A stretch of 44,761 nt of DNA from UBA11891 sp965658355 (GTDB lineage: Bacteria > Bacteroidota > Bacteroidia > Flavobacteriales > Flavobacteriaceae). The notes beneath the pieces were generated by a model. It was not told the origin of the DNA and searched no databases. It saw nothing but the letters and a program-made list of their open reading frames with translations. Positions within the stretch are counted from its first letter, which is position 1. Every line of letters starts with the position of its first letter. Positions 1 through 6,363 of this stretch are shown one piece after another. Both the position numbers and the translations under genes were made by a program. The stretch lies in NCBI GenBank assembly GCA_965658355.1, contig CBFHRX010000012.1, positions 1-44,761 on the forward strand. The letters are read 5' to 3'.

Positions 1-872
1 TAAGCTTGTACTCGATCTTCAAAACCGATATAGGCAATGTATTGTCCATTGGGTGCTATTGTTGCATTTGAATCAGGACCTGTTCTATCGGTAAGTGCCT
101 GTATCGTATCAGTTTTTAGATCAAGCTCATAGATTTCGGTATTTCGGAACTCATGTTCCCAATCTGCTTGTCTGTTTGAAGTAAAATATAGTTTCTCACC
201 AGAGGGGTGCCAGCTAATGGGGCCTCTATGCTGGTAGTTTCCTTTTGTCAATTGACGAGCGGACCCCCCATTGGCATCGACTACAAACAGCTGACTGAAT
301 CCCGGTTTTATATAGCCACTTCCATCAGATTCATGATACAATCGATCGGTAACCCTTGCTGCAGCTGCCCATTTTGCCCCTTTGGGTTTTGAGGGCATAG
401 AAATTAATGTTGGAGCCGGGCTATTGACTTTCATCCGAAAGGCGATAGCTGTTCCATCGGGTGACCAGCTTAGGGAAGAGGGATTGTTCTCCAATTGCGA
501 TATTCTAGCTGTAACCCCATTTTCCATCCAATAGAGATAGATTTCGCTCCCTTCATCAGTAGGCCTTACATAGGCCAAGCGATCGCCATTGGGAGACCAA
601 ACGGCATTGGACTCACTCCCTTCAAAAGAGGTCAATTTATGATGCTTACTCCCGTCTTTGTTTAAAATCCATAAATTCCCAACAGCTTTATCACGTTGAA
701 TATCCATTCGCATCCGTCTGTATACGATTTTTTGGCCGTCTGGACTTATTTGGGGTTGCTGTACATACTGCAAGCCAAAGACATCTAGGGGTTCAAAAGC
801 CTTTTGAGGCGTTTGCGCCGATAAAAAAACACCGATAGATACTAGTAAAGAAAAAAGGAAAATAGATCTCAT
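1..872 (-). CDS. S9-family (prolyl oligopeptidase-like) peptidase, N-terminal part
   Basis: The frame is open from ATG at 872 to the left edge, giving the first 290 residues. It begins with a signal peptide ending near VFLSAQ, so the product is exported. The visible part is a run of beta-propeller blades of the PD40/TolB type, with repeated motifs such as ISPDGQKIVYRR, VWSPNGDRLAYV, LSWSPDGTAIAF and ISWHPSGEKLYF. In S9 peptidases such a propeller precedes the alpha/beta-hydrolase domain with the Ser-Asp-His triad, which would lie beyond the window. A stand-alone TolB-like propeller protein cannot be excluded. The gene lies 53 bp downstream of the rhodanese gene on the same strand and may share its transcript. 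Confidence 0.75.
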   Translation of the reverse strand, partial: MRSIFLFSLLVSIGVFLSAQTPQKAFEPLDVFGLQYVQQPQISPDGQKIVYRRMRMDIQRDKAVGNLWILNKDGSKHHKLTSFEGSESNAVWSPNGDRLAYVRPTDEGSEIYLYWMENGVTARISQLENNPSSLSWSPDGTAIAFRMKVNSPAPTLISMPSKPKGAKWAAAARVTDRLYHESDGSGYIKPGFSQLFVVDANGGSARQLTKGNYQHRGPISWHPSGEKLYFTSNRQADWEHEFRNTEIYELDLKTDTIQALTDRTGPDSNATIAPNGQYIAYIGFEDRVQA

Positions 873-925
873 TGCATCAAAAATTTAAGAGAATAATAAA
901 GTGCTGTTACTTAAATAGTACCATT

Positions 926-1312
926 TTATTGAGCTGATTGTCTGGACCATTCTGAATAGCCACCACTGTAATCGTAAATCTTCGTGAACCCCAAACTTTT
1001 AAGCCTTAAAGAGACCGCTCGACTGCGACCCCCACTATGGCAATACAGATAAACAGCTTTCTTCTTGTCGAGGTTTTGAGCATAGGATTCTATTTTATTT
1101 GCCTGCATCGCATCCACATTGACAGCCCCTTGAATATGGCCAGCTTTGAATTCGGCCTCAGTTCGAACATCTAATAATTGTATAGTTTCAGAAAGTGCAG
1201 CTTTCATGTCTTCAAGCTGGATAGTGGTGACGACTTCACTTTCTTGGGCGAGACTATAGCTTGGCATACTCGCAAAGCATACTAGTAAAAAAGGGATTAA
1301 AAGAGATTTCAT
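926..1312 (-). CDS. Exported single-domain rhodanese-like protein
   Basis: The 128-residue product has a signal peptide (residues 1-23, ending SYSLAQ) followed by one rhodanese domain. The active-site loop is CHSGGRS with the catalytic Cys at residue 91, and the domain carries LLDVRTEAEF and GHIQGAVNVD motifs. Rhodaneses carry persulfide sulfur on that Cys; small exported ones probably handle sulfane sulfur or thiol redox in the periplasm, but the acceptor is unknown. The frame could be extended one codon to a TTG at 1315; ATG at 1312 is the better start. A near-consensus -7 element (TAAATTTC) lies just upstream. The next gene on the strand, the S9-type peptidase, starts 53 bp downstream. Confidence 0.88.
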   Translation of the reverse strand: MKSLLIPFLLVCFASMPSYSLAQESEVVTTIQLEDMKAALSETIQLLDVRTEAEFKAGHIQGAVNVDAMQANKIESYAQNLDKKKAVYLYCHSGGRSRAVSLRLKSLGFTKIYDYSGGYSEWSRQSAQ

Positions 1313-1417
1313 CAATCGAAATTTAGATACAATAGCTGTTACAATAATATTGCTTTTTCCTTATATAAGTTCTATATGTTTGGTGTCGCTCTAAAAAGAA
1401 AGCAGAATTAATAAAAA

Positions 1418-1436
1418 ACCCTCCACTTGGGAGGGT
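1418..1436. terminator. Bidirectional Rho-independent terminator
   Basis: A perfect 7-bp stem (ACCCTCC / GGAGGGT) closes a 5-nt loop. A-rich sequence on its left and a T run on its right let it work in both directions. On the minus strand it ends the transcript of the 1444-2244 gene, whose stop codon lies 8 bp away. Confidence 0.85.
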
Positions 1437-1443
1437 CATTTTT

Positions 1444-2244
1444 TTACCAGCTTTGAACTAATTCATTATTTCGATCTAGATACATCACTCTTTGCCAGAT
1501 TACCCGTTTCCAAAACCCGGGAGTTTTCAGCTCTCCTAAGGATGCCATTTCTTCAGGCCAAGTAATAGTATTAGTATTAAAAGGAGTAAAGACATCACTG
1601 ATGGTATCGTAAAAATCAACAGTATAAGCATTGTAGGGATATTCATATCCTACAGGGGACAAAACGGTGGCTGTTGCCCATCCCTTCATTTTTGTCTTCT
1701 CCTGTTTCATGAGTTTCTTAAAAAAGGGCTTCATAATCCTTGATTCTTCAGCTAAATACTGAGCTGGATTAGTAGCTTTTGAATAATTGATAACGAGGTA
1801 TTTAAAGCTAGGCTCTTTGTCACTCCAGATAATATCGTTTGTGTTAGTCAAGATCGAGGCAAACTCGTATTTATCTTGTTTCAAGGTCTCTTCTAATAAG
1901 GCTCTTTTTTCGGGATCCATTTTGCTTTTTACTTCCGCTTCAGCAGCGGCATAATTTTTTCCTAAATTTTCATAATTCTCCCATGAGCCGATTCCTATTC
2001 TAGCATTAATATTGGGTTCAGAAGCAAGTTTACCACCACTTCTTAGCTGAATGGCCCAAGCTGTTATTTGTCCTTTAGATTTAAGAACAGCTGCCACTTT
2101 ACTCCAGTAAAAGGCTTCGTTTTGCATAAATGTTTTTAACTCATTTGTAGGGACATTCCTAAAGGAGTTAATCGCTAGCCTTTCTTGAGCGAAATTTGAT
2201 TGAAAAGCAAAAGCAAGGCTTACTAGTAAGAGTAGTTTTTTCAT
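1444..2244 (-). CDS. Exported protein of unknown function with two related halves
   Basis: A 266-residue protein with a clear signal peptide (MKKLLLLVSLAFAFQSNFAQ). I do not recognise a family with certainty. The mature part seems to hold two similar halves: each has a long helix rich in Lys and aromatic residues followed by GxxxxWAxxL-type strands (residues about 45-70 and about 170-195, the latter with KMKGWATATVLSP). This is reminiscent of duplicated ferredoxin-like (NIPSNAP/ABM-type) folds, but that is inference. The gene has its own promoter, almost identical in layout to that of the next upstream gene, and ends at a strong terminator, so it is transcribed alone. Confidence 0.8.
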   Translation of the reverse strand: MKKLLLLVSLAFAFQSNFAQERLAINSFRNVPTNELKTFMQNEAFYWSKVAAVLKSKGQITAWAIQLRSGGKLASEPNINARIGIGSWENYENLGKNYAAAEAEVKSKMDPEKRALLEETLKQDKYEFASILTNTNDIIWSDKEPSFKYLVINYSKATNPAQYLAEESRIMKPFFKKLMKQEKTKMKGWATATVLSPVGYEYPYNAYTVDFYDTISDVFTPFNTNTITWPEEMASLGELKTPGFWKRVIWQRVMYLDRNNELVQSW

Positions 2245-2272
2245 TATGATTGGTTTATGGTTAATACTGTGA

Positions 2273-2303
2273 CTAATATATACAAAATGGAGTGCATATC
2301 AAA
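2273..2303 (-). promoter_or_regulatory. Promoter of the 1444-2244 gene (TTTG-N19-TATATTAG)
   Basis: On the minus strand a TTTG box (2300-2303) and a TATATTAG element (2273-2280) are 19 nt apart, the Bacteroidota sigma-A layout with one deviation in the -7 box. The same elements, spacing and flanks recur before the 2418-2933 gene. Confidence 0.7.
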
Positions 2304-2417
2304 TCGCATCTCCATGTTTCATTAGAGGGCTGTTTTGGGTTGTTCCTATTGAAAAGCAATACGAATTGTTAAAGTGGAAACACCGATATTTTAGGCGCTT
2401 ATTTTATACCTGCTTTT

Positions 2418-2933
2418 TTATTCAGTTGGCGTACTTTCTACTGCCAGTAAAGTAGGGTCATAGGCGTTATAAACACGATCGATTAATCCCTCTTCATTCC
2501 ATCTAAAGGAGGCATATCCTTTGATTTTGATATCATTCCCAGTAGTTGCTCCTTTTGCTGCTAATGTATACCAAGCGTTTGTAAAGTTGCCCGACCATTC
2601 TTTCATGTCGTAATTAAAGGTGAATATATAGACATCCTCATATTTTATTTCTTTTAATAAAGTATGCATTGTCGGCATCATGTTGAGAATTTCTTGTTTT
2701 GTTTGTTCTGTGTCATTGTTTAAAAAAACAGCATCATCAGACATTAAAGAATTGATAACATCAGAATCACTTTTTTCTGCGGCATCAAACCAAGATTGAA
2801 TTTTTTGTGACCTAGGATCGTTTATATCCGTAATTGTACCTGCATAATGTTCTGGTAGATCCGGTTTTTGATTTACTGTTTCACAGCTGTAAAAGAATAA
2901 AGAGAAGCTTGCTACTAAAAAAAGTTTTTTCAT
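2418..2933 (-). CDS. Putative NTF2/SnoaL-like lipoprotein
   Basis: A 171-residue protein beginning with a lipoprotein signal peptide (lipobox FYSC, Cys17), so probably anchored in the outer membrane. The rest looks like a SnoaL/NTF2-like cone fold: IQSWFDAAEKSDSDVINSLM followed by DDAVFLNND, a helix, then strands with W residues (AWYTLAAKG, GYASFRWNEEGLIDRVYN). Such proteins may bind small ligands or be enzymes; here no catalytic residues are certain. The gene has its own promoter and leader, closely matching those of the following gene although the two proteins are not evidently homologous. It lies downstream of ssrA on the same strand. Confidence 0.7.
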   Translation of the reverse strand: MKKLFLVASFSLFFYSCETVNQKPDLPEHYAGTITDINDPRSQKIQSWFDAAEKSDSDVINSLMSDDAVFLNNDTEQTKQEILNMMPTMHTLLKEIKYEDVYIFTFNYDMKEWSGNFTNAWYTLAAKGATTGNDIKIKGYASFRWNEEGLIDRVYNAYDPTLLAVESTPTE

Positions 2934-2961
2934 CTTAATTGATTTATGGTTAATACTACCT

Positions 2962-2992
2962 CTAATATAGAGAGATAGGATTATATATCAAA
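2962..2992 (-). promoter_or_regulatory. Promoter of the 2418-2933 gene (TTTG-N19-TATATTAG)
   Basis: A TTTG box (2989-2992) and TATATTAG (2962-2969) are separated by 19 nt on the minus strand. It is followed by the 15-base leader block AGTATTAACCATAAA shared exactly with the neighbouring gene. Confidence 0.7.
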
Positions 2993-3122
2993 TCCCATCT
3001 TACTCTTTCAATTGAAAAACCGTTTCCTAAAACCCATGCCCCTATTTTTGTGTTAGGAGTGGGGGCGGTTTTGGAGTTTAAAATTGAGGTGCTGTACAAA
3101 TGCCGTACGTTATTGATAAAAA

Positions 3123-3163
3123 AAAATCCCGAAACTATTGGATAACAATAATTAAGGGATTTT
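3123..3163 (-). terminator. Terminator of ssrA
   Basis: On the minus strand an 8-bp stem pairs AAAATCCC with GGGATTTT across a 25-nt loop that can fold further (TATTG/CAATA). A long T run follows. It starts a few bases beyond the tmRNA 3' end. Confidence 0.6.
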
Positions 3164-3168
3164 AATTG

Positions 3169-3564
3169 TGGAGTCGGCGGGAATCGAACCCGCGTCCAAA
3201 CAAGCAACGAAAAGACTTTCTACATGCTTAGTTTTCTATTGATTTTCGAGTAGTAACTGACAGAAAACAGCCTATTACGACCTTATTGCCTTTATTGAAA
3301 AATTTTTGCGGCACCCAAAAATTTCGATGTTGACTTTAATGGTGCCTCTAATCAGATCGCCGTCAACAAGGGCTATCTAGAGACATTCAGCTTTCCGACC
3401 TAGTCGGAACTTGGCTAAGACTTACTATAATTCAGTCAATTAAGCAGCTAAAGCGTAGTTATTTTCGCCATTTAAAAAGGTGAATCCCAGATTTACGAGT
3501 AATGATTCCTGACTCGGCATGCTTGCGTTTTCGATTGGCCTTGCTGTCAAAACCAGTCGACCCC
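3169..3564 (-). ncRNA. ssrA: Transfer-messenger RNA (tmRNA)
   Basis: This RNA rescues stalled ribosomes and tags the unfinished protein for proteolysis. The 5' end GGGGUCG (3558-3564) pairs with CGACUCC at the 3' end to form the acceptor stem (one G-U pair), and the T arm reads CGGGUUCGAUUCCCG. CCA is not encoded; the discriminator A is at 3169. The tag frame starts at the resume codon GGC (3467-3469) and ends at the TAA at 3440-3442, giving GENNYALAA after the charged Ala. The ends ALAA are the usual ClpXP-type degron, and ClpS (a Clp adaptor) is encoded at 40692. Length is 396 nt. tmRNA genes are frequent integration sites, but I see no duplicated 3' end in the flank. Confidence 0.95.
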
Positions 3565-3755
3565 AAAATGTCAAAGAAGTGTATGTTGAATACGCTGCAA
3601 AAATACAGTTTTTTTAAATGCTTCGTGTGTTTTACAATCGCCTCATTTGTTTATTTAGAAATACTTTCCTTGAATTCATTGAAGGGTTAGCTATAGCACT
3701 AAATATTTTTAGTGGATTCAAATGAAACAGTAGGGTTTCGTAGACCGAATAAAAC

Positions 3756-3763
3756 TATCTTTG
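3756..3763 (+). promoter_or_regulatory. -7 element TATCTTTG of typA
   Basis: A perfect TAnnTTTG match 18 nt before the typA ATG. No good TTTG box is visible at the usual distance. It overlaps the TTG at 3761 that would otherwise extend the reading frame, which argues for the ATG start at 3782. Confidence 0.65.
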
Positions 3764-3781
3764 CCGCAATTAAAAAACAGA

Positions 3782-5575
3782 ATGAAAGAAATTCGCAACA
3801 TCGCCATTATCGCTCACGTAGATCACGGGAAGACGACCTTAGTAGACAAAATCATGTACCACTGTTCCCTTTTTAGAGACAATCAAAGTACAGGAGAATT
3901 GATTTTAGACAACAATGATCTAGAGCGCGAAAGAGGCATAACGATTCTTTCCAAGAATATTGCGGTTGAGTATAAAGGGACTAAGATTAATATTATTGAC
4001 ACCCCTGGTCACGCCGATTTTGGAGGAGAGGTAGAACGTGTACTCAATATGGCAGATGGTGTGTTGTTATTGGTGGACGCCTTTGAGGGGCCTATGCCAC
4101 AAACTCGTTTTGTCTTGCAAAAAGCATTGGACCTTAAATTAAAGCCTATTGTCGTGGTCAACAAAGTCGATAAGGAAAACTGTACTCCCGATGAAGTGCA
4201 TGAATCTGTTTTTGACCTCATGTTTGAATTGGGGGCCGAAGAATGGCAACTGGATTTCCCTACTGTATATGGTTCTGCTAAGAACAATTGGATGAGTGAA
4301 GATTGGAAAAATCCAGCGGATTCCATAGAACCACTATTGGATATGGTGTTAAAGCATGTTCCTACTCCAAAAGTTCCAGAGGGAAATCTACAGATGTTAA
4401 TCACTTCTCTAGATTTCTCATCCTATACCGGTAGGATTGCCATAGGGCGTTTACAACGCGGAAGTTTACAAACAAATCAAGATGTTGTTTTAATCCACAG
4501 AGACGGTTCTCAGTCAAAATCCCGTATAAAAGAATTGAATTTATTTGATGGACTTGGGCGCAAGAAAGTCGAAGAAGTTATGGCAGGAGATTTGTGTGCG
4601 ATTCTGGGGCTTGAGAATTTTGAAATTGGCGATACCATAGCAGATCCAGAAGCGCCAGAAGCACTTCCTTCGATTGCGATTGATGAGCCTACAATGAGCA
4701 TGCTCTTTACGATCAATGATTCTCCCTTTTTTGGTCAAGATGGGAAGTTTGTTACTTCTCGTCATATCAAAGATCGTTTGGAAAAAGAACTGGAACGTAA
4801 CCTCGCCATGCGGTTAGAAGAAACCAACTCGGCTGATAAGTTTATGGTCTATGGTCGTGGGGTGTTGCATTTATCGGTCTTAATAGAGACCATGAGACGA
4901 GAAGGATATGAGCTGCAAATAGGACAGCCTCAAGTTATTATCAAAGAAATTGAGGGTAAAAAACACGAGCCTATTGAAGCTTTGACAATTGATTTACCTG
5001 AAGCAGTCTCTGGTAAAGCCATTGAAATGGTGACCCTTAGAAAAGGTGAAATGCTGAGTATGCAGCCTAAAGGGGAGCGTATGATATGCGAATTTATCAT
5101 CCCTTCTAGAGGGATAATAGGATTGCGAAATCAGCTTTTAACAGCTACTGCAGGAGAGGCGATAATGAATCACCGCTTTAAGGAATTTCAGCCCTACAAA
5201 GGTGAGATTCCCGGTCGGATGAGTGGTTCCTTAATTTCCATGGAAAAAGGAAATGCCATCCCTTATTCTTTGGATAAATTACAAGAAAGAGGGAAATTCT
5301 TTGTCGGCCCTAATCAAGCTGTTTACACAGGGCAAGTGATCGGTGAAAATAGTAGAAACGACGACATGGTGGTGAACGTAACCAAGACAAAAAAGTTGTC
5401 GAATGTTCGCGCCTCAGGATCAGATGATAAAGTGAAGTTAGCGCCACCGATCGTGTTTACGCTTGAAGAGGCTTTGGAATACATTCAGTCAGACGAGTAT
5501 GTGGAAGTAACTCCTAAGGCCATTCGTTTGCGTAAAATTCTCTTAAACGAAACCGATCGAAAGCGGCAAGGCTAA
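3782..5575 (+). CDS. typA: Ribosome-associated GTPase TypA/BipA
   Basis: A 597-residue translational GTPase of the EF-G/LepA class, which helps assemble the 50S subunit and supports growth under stress. Visible motifs are G1 AHVDHGKTTL (residues 11-20), switch I RERGIT, G3 DTPGHADF (73-80) and G4 NKVDKE (127-132). These are followed by the beta-barrel domain II, the EF-G-like domain, and the C-terminal domain with LRNQLLTATAGEAIMNHRF. Length is normal for the family. The frame could begin at a TTG at 3761, but that lies inside the -7 element, so ATG at 3782 was chosen. The gene converges on ftsE with one base between the stop codons and no terminator visible between them. Confidence 0.97.
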   Translation: MKEIRNIAIIAHVDHGKTTLVDKIMYHCSLFRDNQSTGELILDNNDLERERGITILSKNIAVEYKGTKINIIDTPGHADFGGEVERVLNMADGVLLLVDAFEGPMPQTRFVLQKALDLKLKPIVVVNKVDKENCTPDEVHESVFDLMFELGAEEWQLDFPTVYGSAKNNWMSEDWKNPADSIEPLLDMVLKHVPTPKVPEGNLQMLITSLDFSSYTGRIAIGRLQRGSLQTNQDVVLIHRDGSQSKSRIKELNLFDGLGRKKVEEVMAGDLCAILGLENFEIGDTIADPEAPEALPSIAIDEPTMSMLFTINDSPFFGQDGKFVTSRHIKDRLEKELERNLAMRLEETNSADKFMVYGRGVLHLSVLIETMRREGYELQIGQPQVIIKEIEGKKHEPIEALTIDLPEAVSGKAIEMVTLRKGEMLSMQPKGERMICEFIIPSRGIIGLRNQLLTATAGEAIMNHRFKEFQPYKGEIPGRMSGSLISMEKGNAIPYSLDKLQERGKFFVGPNQAVYTGQVIGENSRNDDMVVNVTKTKKLSNVRASGSDDKVKLAPPIVFTLEEALEYIQSDEYVEVTPKAIRLRKILLNETDRKRQG

Positions 5576-5576
5576 C

Positions 5577-6254
5577 TTACTGCTGTACTACCTCAAAGAG
5601 CTGTCCTTCTTCACAACGGAAGATACGCCCGGGAAACTTTACGATCATATTGTAATCGTGGGTGGCCATTAATAAGGTCATTCCTTGGGCGTGAAGTTTC
5701 TTAAAGAGTGTCATAATCTCTTTACTGGTTTCAGGATCTAGATTTCCCGTAGGCTCGTCAGCAATGATGAGTTCGGGTTCATTTAACAGCGCTCGGGCAA
5801 TAGCGACCCGCTGTTGTTCCCCACCAGAGATTTCGAAGGGGTATTTTTCAACGGCAATATCAACCCCTACCAATTGTAGAACCTCCTGAATCCGTTGGTT
5901 TATCTTTTGGGCGTCTTTCCATCCCGTTGCTTTCAGAACAAAGCTTAGGTTGTCGAATATATTTCGATCGGGCAACAGTTTAAAATCTTGAAAAACAACT
6001 CCTAGTTTTCTTCGTAAATGAGGAATTTGTTTTTCTTTGAGACTAGACAAGTCATAGCCTACAATCTGTCCAGCACCTTGTTCCAAACCAAGATCTCCAT
6101 ACAAGGTTTTAATCAAACTGCTCTTTCCGCTACCCGTTTTACCAATTAAAAAAACAAATTCACCGGCATGTACCTTGAGGGTGACATTATCAAGAATAAT
6201 TTTATCACTTTGTTTGATCTGTGCTTCCGAAAAGGAAAGAATGGTATTTTCCAT
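5577..6254 (-). CDS. ftsE: Cell-division ABC ATPase FtsE
   Basis: A 225-residue ABC ATPase that works with the membrane protein FtsX to control peptidoglycan hydrolases at the division site. The Walker A motif GKTGSGKSS is at residues 38-46, the Q loop at VVFQDFKLLPDRN (typical of FtsE), the signature SGGEQQR at 143-149 and Walker B LIIADEP with the catalytic Glu at 167. No ftsX lies beside it, so the partner must be encoded elsewhere. A perfect -7 element sits only 4 nt before the ATG, suggesting a leaderless or almost leaderless transcript. LolD/MacB-type ATPases are related; the PDRN segment favours FtsE. Confidence 0.92.
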   Translation of the reverse strand: MENTILSFSEAQIKQSDKIILDNVTLKVHAGEFVFLIGKTGSGKSSLIKTLYGDLGLEQGAGQIVGYDLSSLKEKQIPHLRRKLGVVFQDFKLLPDRNIFDNLSFVLKATGWKDAQKINQRIQEVLQLVGVDIAVEKYPFEISGGEQQRVAIARALLNEPELIIADEPTGNLDPETSKEIMTLFKKLHAQGMTLLMATHDYNMIVKFPGRIFRCEEGQLFEVVQQ

Positions 6255-6258
6255 AGCG

Positions 6259-6266
6259 CAAAAATA
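6259..6266 (-). promoter_or_regulatory. -7 element TATTTTTG of ftsE
   Basis: On the minus strand a perfect TAnnTTTG is followed by CGCT and then the ftsE ATG. Transcription would start at or next to the start codon. Confidence 0.6.
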
Positions 6267-6351
6267 AGTTGATTATTCTAGTGGTGATAAGATTGTGAAT
6301 AAAAACCGTATGTCAAAAAAGAATAAGGGAGTGAATGGCTGCTGATATGCT

Positions 6352-6359
6352 TATTTTTG
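6352..6359 (+). promoter_or_regulatory. -7 element TATTTTTG of the TPR gene
   Basis: A perfect TAnnTTTG ends one base before a GTG and 4 bases before the ATG at 6364. The transcript leader would be zero or a few nucleotides. Confidence 0.55.
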
Positions 6360-6363
6360 AGTG

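Noticed and set aside
3029..3072. GC-rich hairpin (AAAACC, GCCCC / GGGGC, GGTTTT with a 3-nt bulge)
   Set aside because: The stem is real on paper, but the T run is weak and its position between the ssrA terminator and the next promoter gives no clear role; it could be a leftover of a second ssrA terminator.
2962..3207. 81-residue minus-strand reading frame over the ssrA end and the region before the 2933 gene
   Set aside because: It overlaps the tmRNA 3' end, its terminator and the promoter-leader block, and has no protein-family signature.
3502..3690. 62-residue plus-strand reading frame beside and antisense to ssrA
   Set aside because: It overlaps the 5' part of the tmRNA gene and its upstream region, with no domain or plausible start context.
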